In this document: positions 1 through 8,300 of the stretch, one piece after another
Position numbering within the stretch: the stretch's first letter is position 1
Layout of the letters: each line of letters begins with the position of its first letter
Assembly (NCBI GenBank): GCA_023436495.1
Contig: JAEZIT010000050.1
Span: 1-20,399, forward strand
Length of the DNA: 20,399 nt
Origin: Acidobacteriota bacterium
GTDB taxonomy: Bacteria > Acidobacteriota > Blastocatellia > Pyrinomonadales > Pyrinomonadaceae
Direction of reading: 5' to 3'
Notes under the pieces: model-generated
What the model was told of the DNA's origin: nothing
What the model saw: only the letters and a program-made list of their open reading frames with translations
Databases searched by the model: none
Position numbers and translations under genes: made by a program

Positions 1-1656
1 GACGATGCTCATCCCGACGCCGCGGCCGGCATTCATACTGAGTTTTTCAGCGGTTGTCAGGCCGGGCAGAAATATCAGTTCCAGCGATTCGGCATCGGTC
101 ATCGCTGCCGATTCCTCGCGGGTTATCCGGCGGTGCTGAATAGCCTTCTCTCTCAGCGGTGCGAGCGCGATCCCGCGCCCGTCGTCGGTAACGGTCAATT
201 CGATGTGTGTTTCGTCGCATGATACGTTCAGGGAGATCGTTCCTTTTTCCGATTTGCCGAGCAGCCGGCGGATCTCTGGCGATTCGATGCCGTGCACAAC
301 GGCATTTCTGAGGAGGTGTAGCAGCGGTTCGATCAGTACGTCAAGGATCTGCGTATCTATCTCGATATGCTCATTTTGGAGATGCACCTCGGCACGTTTA
401 TTCTCTTCTTCGCAAGTGACGCGTACCGTACGGTTTATGCGTGACGAGAGTGTGCCGAATTCGACCATGCGAATGCGTGAGAGCTGCAATTCCAGCTCTT
501 CGATCAGACGCCGCTGGTTTTGAAGCAGCACGTTGGGCTTGACAGGCGACGGCGTCGATGGCTGAGATGCGGGTGCAACGGCGGCATCGAGTGCACCCGA
601 CAAAAACGCCGGCGGTGCCACGGCGAACGGATCGATCGCTGGCGGCGCGGGCGGAGCGGTAGAAGCAGAATTTTCGATCTTGTCGCATGTCGCAGCGAGC
701 TCATGGATCGTTTCCATTATTTCGTCCAGGCGGTCGAGCGAGACGCGGACGACGGATTTCTGTTTTTGTCGAGCGGGCCGCGGAGCTGCGGCGGAATCGG
801 CGACCGAATCGTCAGGGGCTGCTGCGGCCGGCGCCGTCGACTTAGCGTCGGAAATGACGATGGAATCGAATCCGTGATATAACCCGGCAAGTGCGGATTC
901 GGAACCGGCGGCATTGTTGCCTTTGCATTCGGCACGGAGGAACGCGGTGGCGTCATTCAGCAACCGGAACATTTCCACATTGGCCGGTGCATCCCGATTG
1001 GCGAGGGTATCCAGCAGGTCTTCGACACGATGGGCGAGGCCGGAAGCGCGCATAAGGCCTACGATACCGGCCGCGCCTTTGAATGTGTGTGCGCTTCGGC
1101 GAATTTCCCAGAGTGCTTCGCGAGCGTGCGGGTCATTTTCAAGAATACGCAAGCTCGATTCGATCTTGGTCAAGAGTTCGTCGGCTTCGGCGGCGAAGAT
1201 CTCGAGGAGTTCTTCGTCAACGTCGGGCCGGTCGTTTTCGGCAGGGGTTGACGGTACGTTTGATTCAAGGACCGGCGGGGATTCGAATTCGTCAAAGGTT
1301 GAATCAATGAGGATGTCGAGTTCGTGTACGAAATCGTCGCCGTCGAGGTGCGAATCGAGAAGACGAGCTTCGATCCGGGCAAGAAGATCAAGAATGCTGC
1401 GGGCATTCGCGTCGGACAGGGCTACCCTAGTCGAGATGTGGGCTTGAAGAAGGTCGGCGACGACCTTGAGAAGTGCGGCGACGTCGGCTTGTCCGGATTC
1501 AACCGCCGCAGAGCGAAGCACGTCAATCTTGTGGAGGGGAACCTCAAGTTCGCTGACCGAGCCACGTTCCTGGAGATGGACCAAGACACCGCTACGAATA
1601 CGGGTCAGTTCGGCTTCGGCTTCGGCAATGAATTGCTGTGAGGCGTCGTGGACCAT
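1..1656 (-). CDS. CheA-type chemotaxis histidine kinase, C-terminus cut by window edge
   Basis: The open frame runs from an ATG at 1656 to the window edge without a stop (552 residues seen). A canonical HPt (P1) domain lies at about residues 145-245 with the phosphoryl-accepting motif AHTFKGAAG (His190). A dimerisation-type helix starts near 301 (VRVSLDRLDEIMETIHEL), followed by a Pro/Ala-rich insert (about 332-375) and a second helix (about 376-410). The HATPase domain shows the N-box LLRNAVVHGIE (448-458), G1 DDGRGI (491-496) and G2 GRGVGM (544-549). The remaining ATPase and CheW-like domain must lie to the left. Residues 1-125 look like a second, degenerate HPt fold without a usable His. 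The frame stays open upstream to the stop of the preceding gene with only TTG as alternative starts, so ATG 1656 is preferred; no clear ribosome site is visible. It is the second gene of an operon with the receiver protein at 1792-3846. Family knowledge: CheA autophosphorylates and passes phosphate to CheY/PilG-like receivers. Whether it controls flagella, pili or something else cannot be told here. Confidence 0.93.
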   Translation of the reverse strand, partial: MVHDASQQFIAEAEAELTRIRSGVLVHLQERGSVSELEVPLHKIDVLRSAAVESGQADVAALLKVVADLLQAHISTRVALSDANARSILDLLARIEARLLDSHLDGDDFVHELDILIDSTFDEFESPPVLESNVPSTPAENDRPDVDEELLEIFAAEADELLTKIESSLRILENDPHAREALWEIRRSAHTFKGAAGIVGLMRASGLAHRVEDLLDTLANRDAPANVEMFRLLNDATAFLRAECKGNNAAGSESALAGLYHGFDSIVISDAKSTAPAAAAPDDSVADSAAAPRPARQKQKSVVRVSLDRLDEIMETIHELAATCDKIENSASTAPPAPPAIDPFAVAPPAFLSGALDAAVAPASQPSTPSPVKPNVLLQNQRRLIEELELQLSRIRMVEFGTLSSRINRTVRVTCEEENKRAEVHLQNEHIEIDTQILDVLIEPLLHLLRNAVVHGIESPEIRRLLGKSEKGTISLNVSCDETHIELTVTDDGRGIALAPLREKAIQHRRITREESAAMTDAESLELIFLPGLTTAEKLSMNAGRGVGMSIV

Positions 1657-1749
1657 AGAGAGCGGTTGAAAAAGCGGCAAAGGATAGTTCGGCGTGGGAG
1701 CCGAACTGTACCGCAAACGAATGCGGTTGGGGTGAGGGAAAACATTGAG

Positions 1750-1789
1750 AACAGAGCAGGCAGACGAGAGCCGTACTTCCCGCTCTGTT
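1750..1789 (-). other. Intercistronic inverted repeat between receiver gene and cheA
   Basis: Perfect 8-bp arms AACAGAGC (1750-1757) and GCTCTGTT (1782-1789) are separated by 24 bp. On the minus-strand transcript the hairpin begins two bases after the stop codon of the TPR/receiver gene and lies about 95 bases before the CheA start. No strong U-tract follows, so it is more likely an RNA-processing or stability element, or a weak attenuator, than a full terminator. Confidence 0.5.
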
Positions 1790-1791
1790 GG

Positions 1792-3846
1792 TTATTCTTC
1801 GAAATGGCGGCCCGCGACGAGATATTGGTCGAGGGCTTTCATAAGAGTTTCAGGGCCGAAGGGCTTCGTGATATAGCCGGTCGTACCCGCCATTTTGCCG
1901 CGGACCTTATCGAAAAAGCCGTCCTTTCCGGAGATCATCACGACCGGAATGTCTTTTGTTTCGGCCTTTCCGCGGATCAGTTTGCAGACCTGATAGCCGT
2001 CCATGCGGGGCATGGCGATATCAAGCAGGACAAGTTCCGGAGCAAATCCATCGATCATTTCCATTGCCTGAACGCCGTCTTCTGCGCAGGCGACTTCGTG
2101 GCCGCATTTTTCAAGCTTGCCGGCGATAAGATTGCGTACGGTCGCGCTGTCGTCGACGACGAGGATCCGTTTCCCGGTAGGCATATCGGCGTGGGCCTCT
2201 TCCTGCCGGCGGATCTCGTCGAGGCGGATGATGAGCGTGTTGAGATAATCGGCGAGTATGACGTTCGCCGGGTCTTTATAGGATGCTTCCTGCAGACATG
2301 CAAAGCCGGGCTGGAGATTTTTAAGATTCAGATGGCCGACGGCAAGGTCGGTCAGTTCCGCAGAGCTTAGTTCGCGGCTGCGGCGTGCCGATTCCATATC
2401 GTCGACCGAACGACGGAGCAATTCGACATTGACGCGGGAATTGGAAAGTACCATTTCGAGGTCGGCCAACGTCAGCACGGTCCCGCAATTATCGCAACGT
2501 ATGGCACGAACTGGATTTTCGGTAGAGCAGAACGCGCAGACCGACGTGAGCGGTCCTGTACCGCCGCTGCCGTTCAAGGAGGAGTTTTCCCACGCTTCTT
2601 CCTGACTGCCAAAGAAATCACGGATCGAAATGGAATCGTCGGCGGATTGGAGTTCTTCGGCATCGTCGGGCTCCGGAAGTTCCACGTCATCTTCGGTGCT
2701 CGCATGTCCGTTCACGTAGGCGTCGTCCGACACTTCACCGAAGGAGAGCACTGAGCCATCATTCTGGTCGTTGGCGAGAGATTCAAATAAATATTCGGGG
2801 GAAGGCTGTTGGCCGGCGACGTCGAGGACGTATGCAGGCTCTACGTCCTCGACCGGAACGTAGACTGCCGGTGATCCAACCGGCTCTACCTCGGGCGGGG
2901 AGTAGGGAAGTTCGAGTTCCTGCGTCGGGCCATCTTTTTCGAAGGTGCTTTCAAAATTATCTGCGGGCGACGCAAACGGGTCGATGGGCATTTCAGAAAA
3001 GAAAGTCTCGGTTTCAACGGCAGGCGGGTCGGGAGTTGCCGTTTCCAGGATCGACAGAAGCGAATCGAGGTTGGACCGAGTTGAAAAATTGTTCGGATTG
3101 ATCTCAAGTGCGCGTTCGTAGCAGCGGAGCTTTTCCTCGAAGCTATCTGTAAGATGAGACTTAAGAAGCCAGGCATCTTCCATATCGGGAAATTCTTCGA
3201 GGGCGTTTTCTACGATCGCGTAAGCACGGCTGCTTTCGCCTGCGGCGACAGCGGAACGAGCTTCTTCGAACATTATACGGGCGGTGTTTTGGCGGGCGCC
3301 GCGGAGGGCGGTTTTCGCGTCCTGGTTATCGGGATTGATAGCAAGCACGCGTTCGAGGAATTCGATCCGGCCTTCGTTGGAGTCTGAGAGCGACGCAAGC
3401 CAGAGCCACGCGGTCTGGTTCTGTTCGTCGTTTTCGAGGGCGCGGTGAAAGAATTGGAGGGCAAGGTCGGTCGAGCCGTCTTCGGCGGCCGCAATGCCGC
3501 GTTGGACGTGGGTCTTGGCGAGAAGCGAGCGGGTGGCGGCAGTCCATTGGATGGCTCGCTCATTCTGGGGATTTATCTCGAGTACGTTTGCGAGAAAGGC
3601 AAGAAGTTCTTCCGGATATTCGCTGATGGACGCGAGCCAAAGCCAGGCATTCTCATTACCGGGTTCGACACGTGTTACCTGCAGCAGAAGGGCTCGAGCA
3701 CGCGGACGATCGCCGGCCTGAGCGGCCTGTACGCCCTGTTCCAAAAGAAAAGCGATATCCTCTGCGCGTCCGGGAAACTGTGTATGATTTGCCGCGTTCT
3801 CGTTGTAGGAAACGGCGGGAGAGCTCGATTCAAATTCTAATCTCAT
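1792..3846 (-). CDS. TPR / zinc-ribbon / response-regulator receiver protein
   Basis: 684 residues, ATG at 3846. The N-terminal half has at least three TPR-like repeats (about residues 29-260), two of which carry a WLWLAS signature and a pattern like LEINP.N. An acidic, low-complexity linker follows (about 265-420). Next comes a zinc ribbon with Cys437/Cys440 and Cys451/Cys454 (CAFC...CDNC), then a helical stretch (about 465-550). A complete CheY-like receiver domain spans about 560-680: acidic pair Asp565/Asp566, phospho-acceptor Asp609 in LLDIAMP, Ser639 at the Thr/Ser switch, and Lys661 in TKPFG. There is no DNA-binding output domain, so the output is probably by protein contact, as for CheY or PilG. 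It lies directly upstream of the CheA-like kinase, its likely phosphodonor. The zinc ribbon and TPRs suggest a scaffold or localisation role; this is inference. No Shine-Dalgarno sequence is visible before the ATG. Confidence 0.9.
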   Translation of the reverse strand: MRLEFESSSPAVSYNENAANHTQFPGRAEDIAFLLEQGVQAAQAGDRPRARALLLQVTRVEPGNENAWLWLASISEYPEELLAFLANVLEINPQNERAIQWTAATRSLLAKTHVQRGIAAAEDGSTDLALQFFHRALENDEQNQTAWLWLASLSDSNEGRIEFLERVLAINPDNQDAKTALRGARQNTARIMFEEARSAVAAGESSRAYAIVENALEEFPDMEDAWLLKSHLTDSFEEKLRCYERALEINPNNFSTRSNLDSLLSILETATPDPPAVETETFFSEMPIDPFASPADNFESTFEKDGPTQELELPYSPPEVEPVGSPAVYVPVEDVEPAYVLDVAGQQPSPEYLFESLANDQNDGSVLSFGEVSDDAYVNGHASTEDDVELPEPDDAEELQSADDSISIRDFFGSQEEAWENSSLNGSGGTGPLTSVCAFCSTENPVRAIRCDNCGTVLTLADLEMVLSNSRVNVELLRRSVDDMESARRSRELSSAELTDLAVGHLNLKNLQPGFACLQEASYKDPANVILADYLNTLIIRLDEIRRQEEAHADMPTGKRILVVDDSATVRNLIAGKLEKCGHEVACAEDGVQAMEMIDGFAPELVLLDIAMPRMDGYQVCKLIRGKAETKDIPVVMISGKDGFFDKVRGKMAGTTGYITKPFGPETLMKALDQYLVAGRHFEE

Positions 3847-4122
3847 ATTTTAAAATCATAGCGAAGTAAATCTTCGACACGGGATCCGGCGAAAGGTCAG
3901 GGTGAACTAGCCCCATTCCCGCACAGCAGGCGAATGCAACACCGATGCCACTTTGTCCATAAAAAGTAAATCATTGAGAAAATCTTTCTTAATGCTTAAA
4001 ATAGGATATTTACCGGCTCGGCCGGCCAAAACCGCAAATCGAAACGAGTTCGTCTGGATCATTAGAGTGTGACAAAATTTGTCAGAATGAATGACAAATT
4101 TAGTGATAGGACATTGAAATGA
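3847..4122. other. Divergent intergenic region, receiver/cheA operon versus flavoprotein gene
   Basis: 276 bases between two divergent starts. An open frame on the minus strand here (3907-4143) shows no recognisable protein features and I treat it as chance. The right third carries the inverted repeats described separately. I found no convincing sigma-70 promoter for either gene: there are AT-rich patches at about 3960-4015 but no clean -35/-10 pair. Confidence 0.6.
4070..4101. promoter_or_regulatory. Overlapping inverted repeats, candidate operator
   Basis: Two nested palindromes share a half-site. TGACAAA-A-TTTGTCA spans 4070-4084 (7-bp arms, 1-bp centre). AAATTTGTCA (4075-4084), 7-bp spacer, TGACAAATTT (4092-4101) is a perfect 10-bp inverted repeat. 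The motif TGACAAA/TTTGTCA therefore occurs three times in 32 bp. It ends 21 bp before the start codon of the flavoprotein gene, a normal place for a repressor to block transcription. The cognate regulator is not in the window and I cannot name the family. Confidence 0.65.
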
Positions 4123-5064
4123 ATGACTGAAAGAACGCAGCAATTCGACGTTATAATCATCGGCGGCGGGCCGGCGGGAATGTCGGCTTCGCTTTGGTGC
4201 AGCGACCTGGGAATGAGTTCGGTAGTGCTGGAAGGTTCAAGTGAATTCGGTGGCCAGCTTCTGCGAACGTATAACCCGATCCATAATTATCTCGGAGCTT
4301 CAGCGGAATCGGGCAGGGAACTGCGCGATCGTTTTTTGGAGCATTTGGAGGAAAGGAAGCTTGATCTTCGCGTCGGTGCCGAGGTAAAGCGCGTTAATTC
4401 CGTGGATCGGGCGGTCGAACTCGCGGACGGAACCGAAATGCGTGCGTCGGCGATAATATTTGCGACGGGTATACGTAGGCGACGGCTTGGGGTGCGAGGC
4501 GAGGATGATTTTCAAGGATGCGGAATGATGGATTCGGGAAAACGCGACCCGGAAGCCGCAGCCGGGAAGAGGGTCGTTGTGATCGGCGGCGGTGATGCGG
4601 CGCTCGAGAATGCGCTGATTTTGGGCCCACGCGTCAAAAGACTGACCGTTGTGCATCGACGGTATAAATTCAGTGCAAGGCCGGATTTTGTTGACCTTGC
4701 GGACAAGAATCCGCGGATCGATTTCTTGATGAATTCGCGTGTTTTGGAGATCGGCGGCACCGGCCAGGTAGAGTTCGTCGAGATCGAAGACGTTGCGACG
4801 GGCAACCGGTCCAGGCTCGAAACCGACGCGGTGCTGGTAAGGATAGGAGTAGAACCGAATAGCGAACCGATCCGCGGCCAGGCAGAACTCGATTTGAATG
4901 GCTTTATTATCGTTGATTGCAATGGCGAAACGAGCGTGCCGGGCGTTTTCGCCATTGGAGACGTCGCGAATCCGATGGCGCCGACGGTCAGTACGGCGGC
5001 CGGAATGGGCGCGACGGCGGCGAAAAAGGCATTCGCGATGATAAATAGCAATGCAGGCAGGTAA
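4123..5064 (+). CDS. Thioredoxin-reductase-like FAD/NAD(P) oxidoreductase lacking the CxxC
   Basis: 313 residues, the usual length of low-molecular-weight thioredoxin reductases and of TrxR-like ferredoxin-NADP reductases. FAD-binding GGGPAG is at 14-19, ATG at 114-116 (IIFATGIR), the NADPH-binding GGGDAALE at 155-162, HRRYKFSAR at 178-186 and the C-terminal FAD motif GVFAIGDV near 273-280. At the place where thioredoxin reductases have CATCDG this protein has CGMMDSG: Cys133 is kept but the second Cys is Met136. Normal dithiol chemistry is thus unlikely. It may reduce a protein or small molecule directly through FAD, as TrxR-fold ferredoxin-NADP reductases do. A short AGGA at 4108-4111 lies 11 nt before this ATG. 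An out-of-frame ATG at 4119 opens a three-codon mini-ORF that ends across the real start. The gene appears monocistronic, with the operator-like repeats just upstream. Confidence 0.85.
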   Translation: MTERTQQFDVIIIGGGPAGMSASLWCSDLGMSSVVLEGSSEFGGQLLRTYNPIHNYLGASAESGRELRDRFLEHLEERKLDLRVGAEVKRVNSVDRAVELADGTEMRASAIIFATGIRRRRLGVRGEDDFQGCGMMDSGKRDPEAAAGKRVVVIGGGDAALENALILGPRVKRLTVVHRRYKFSARPDFVDLADKNPRIDFLMNSRVLEIGGTGQVEFVEIEDVATGNRSRLETDAVLVRIGVEPNSEPIRGQAELDLNGFIIVDCNGETSVPGVFAIGDVANPMAPTVSTAAGMGATAAKKAFAMINSNAGR

Positions 5065-5394
5065 GGCGGCACGGATAGCGCCAAGATATTGTAATTTCTG
5101 ATGGAGCGGCGGAAAAGCTCCAGCGGCTAAGTTAAGTGGTTTTCCACAGTGCGAGACGCACTTCAGCCTATTTTTCAGGCACTTTTCTGACCGTTACTCA
5201 ATTCATAAAATACCCGAAAATTTGAATTTTATCCGAAATCATTGAGATTTAGGTGCGCAAACCTGCCTAGGGATAGCATATTTGTGCCGTAATTACGGGA
5301 TTTCAGATGCCGGCGGCCACTGGAACGAAAAATGCATAAACCGCTTCTCTAGGTTCACCTTACGTGAGTTAGATTTTACAACTTAGGAGGCGCA
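5065..5394. other. Intergenic region upstream of the Oar-like receptor
   Basis: About 330 bases without a supported gene on either strand. It holds a short GGAGC...GCTCC inverted repeat shortly after the flavoprotein stop (about 5103-5121, no T-run), a GTGG-TTTT-CCAC hairpin at about 5136-5147, and a perfect 12-bp palindrome at 5287-5298. It ends with a strong Shine-Dalgarno AGGAGG at 5385-5390, four bases before the receptor ATG. A promoter must be here, but I see no pair close enough to consensus to place it. Confidence 0.6.
5287..5298. promoter_or_regulatory. 12-bp perfect palindrome, possible operator
   Basis: CCGTAATTACGG is fully self-complementary and lies 96 bp before the receptor start codon in an otherwise featureless leader. 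It could be a half-site pair for a dimeric regulator. A single 12-bp palindrome is weak evidence by itself. Confidence 0.3.
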
Positions 5395-8300
5395 ATGAAA
5401 TTTAGTTTTGTTAAAGCGAAGGTCTTTGTCGCTGCGTTTGCGTTGATCTTCTCGGTCTTTGCGGCCGGGAACGCAATGGCACAGACGGATACTTCGACGA
5501 TCACCGGTACGGTGACCGACGCGCAGGGCGCGACTGTCCCCGGAGCGACCGTAAAGATCACGAATGCAGAAAGGGCGTTTACGCGCACGATGCAGTCGTC
5601 TGAAAACGGTGCTTACAATTTTCCGGGCATCCCGCCGGGATCATACACGGTTGAAACGGAAAAAGCCGGTTTCAAAAAATCAGTTTTGACGAATGTTCAG
5701 GCACCGATCGCGAACGTCGCGAATATCAATGTCGTGCTTGAGATCGGAGACGTTAGTGAAATCGTTACGGTTTCGGGCGAGACGATCGATTCGATCGTAA
5801 ACACGCAGGATGCGACCATTGGAAACAACTTCCAGACGCGTCAGATCCAGCAACTGCCGACCGATTCGCGCAATATCAATACGCTGCTGAGCCTTCAGCC
5901 GGGCGTTACCCAGCAGGGATACGTCAACGGCGGCCGCAGCGACCAGGCGAACATCACGCTTGACGGTATCGACGTCAATGACCAACAACAGGGACCTGCA
6001 TTCTTTTCGGTACTTCGCCCGCTGGCAGAAGCGACAGAAGAATTCCGCGTAGTAACGACGAATGCGAACGCCGACCAAGGCCGCTCGTCGGGTGCCCAGA
6101 TCTCGCTTCTTACAAAGAGCGGAAGCAACGATTTCCGCGGAGCAGCTTTCTGGCTCCCGCGTCGTACATTCGGTTCGGCCAACAACTTCTTCAATAACGC
6201 CGCAGGCGAAGATCGTCCGAACCTGAACCGCGACGTTTTCGGCGGAGCGATCGGTGGACCGATCGTAAAGAATAAACTTTTCTTTTTCTATGCCTATGAA
6301 GGCTGGAGAGAATCGCTTGAGCAGTCAGTCGTACGTACGGTGCCACTCCCGAGCCTCGGCCAGGGTATCGTTAACGGTACGCGCACGCTGCCGGGAACGA
6401 CAACCCGCGTTCCGTTCACGATCTCACCTACCGAATTTAACGCATTGTACCCGGCTGTAGGACAAAACCCGATCGCCTTGGCAGCACTAGCAGCGGCCGC
6501 TGCGAGATACCCGTCGAATTCGCCGGATGCCGGCGACGGCCTGAACACGGGCGGCTATCGATTTAACGCGCCGACCAAGTATCAGCAAAACACCCACATC
6601 CTTCGTTTCGATTGGATGATCAACAATAACCAGACCCTTTTCTTCCGCGGAAATAAGCAGCACGACGTATTCGACAACGTGCCGGCATTCCCCGACACGC
6701 CCGCGGCACAGGATTGGGACCACAACACGGGCGTAGCCGTGGGACACACCTGGACGCTTGCGACGAACAAGGTCAATAATTTCCGATATGGCCTTACGCG
6801 TCAGGCGTTCACGGTCGGCGGCGACGCGAGCGAGAATGCAACGACTTTCCGTTTCGTCTTTTCGCCCCTGAACTATGCGTACGGCCTGAGCCGTGTGACG
6901 CCGATCCACAACATCACGGACGATTTTACCTGGATCAAGGGCAATCATACGATCCAGTTCGGCGGTAATGTCCGCATTATCCGTAATAAGCGCGTTGACC
7001 TCGGGTCCGGCTTCGACCAGGCTGTCGTCAACCCGTCGTACTATGCAAACTCAGGCCGATCGCTGCTGACGCCGTTAACGGGTGCATATCCGGGCGTTGC
7101 GACGAACAACCTGGATCTTCAAGCTGCCGTTGCCGCTGTTATCGGGCGTCTAAGCCAGTACACCGCTAATTTCAACTACGACATCGACGGTAATGTTCTC
7201 ACAGCCGGAACACCGATCATTCGTGAATTCGCAACTGAAGAGTATGACGTTTATGCTCAGGATTCGTGGAAGATCCGTCCGAATCTTACGTTGAACATGG
7301 GCCTTCGCTATGCGCTGAGCCGTCCGGTTTATGAGACCCAAGGCTATCAGGTCCGCCCGTCGATCCCGCTTGGCGACTACTTCGATACGCGTCAGCGGAT
7401 GGCTGCGGCCGGTGTTCCCTATAATGACACACTGGACTTCGAACTTGCGGGTCCGAAGAACAACAAGCCCGGCTTCTACAAAATGGACACGAACAACTGG
7501 CAGCCCCGCGTTTCCGCGGCATGGTCACCTGACTTCAAGTCCGGCCCGTTCGCATGGTTGTTCGGGAAAGAAAACGAGTCGGTTTTCCGCGGCGGTTTCT
7601 CGATCACGAACGACTACTTCGGACAGCAACTCGCAGTTCAGTTCAACGGACTGAGCACGCTCGGCTTCCTGACGTCAGATACGATCGCACCTAACACGTT
7701 CAACGTGACTTCGAACCCGGCTCCGCTGTTCACAGGATTTGGCCAGCAGGTGAGCAACCTTCCGGGCATGGCTCCGCTTGTAAATCGTTTCCAAACGCCC
7801 GCGGACGAAGACACGCGAATCGAAATGTCGCTGGATTCGACATTGAAGTCGCCGATCAACTACCAATGGAACTTTACCTATGGCCGAAAATTGCCTAAAG
7901 GAATGTACATTGAAGCGTCGTATGTCGGACGCAAGGCCAGAAACCTTCTGGCTCAGCGCGACATCATGGCATTCAACAACCTGGTAGATCCGGTCTCGGG
8001 AATGGATTGGTACACGGCTGCAGGAATGATCCACGATTATTTCTACAACGGCACGCCGATCTCATCGATCCCGGCTATTCCCTACTTTGAAAACCTTTTT
8101 CCGGGGCTTGCAGGCGCTTTTGGCAGAGCCAATTCCACGCAGGCAGTAATGGACATTAACCGTGACTATGCTTATGGCGACTGGACATACCTGCAGTACG
8201 CGCTTGACGACGACTACTGGACGGGCAACGGCGAATGGTCGAATTTGTTCATCCAACCGCAGTATGCGGCATTTTCGGCGTTCAGCACGATCGGCAAGTC

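Noticed and set aside
1648..2370. Plus-strand open frame of 240 codons
   Set aside because: It is antisense to the receiver domain and zinc-ribbon region of the minus-strand gene, and no start context or motif supports it.
3907..4143. 78-codon minus-strand open frame in the divergent gap
   Set aside because: It overlaps the start of the flavoprotein gene and the operator-like repeats, has no ribosome site and no recognisable features.
5141..5149. TTTTCCACA resembling a DnaA box
   Set aside because: It is a single copy with one mismatch and has no clustered boxes, AT-rich unwinding element or dnaA/dnaN genes nearby, so no origin is supported.
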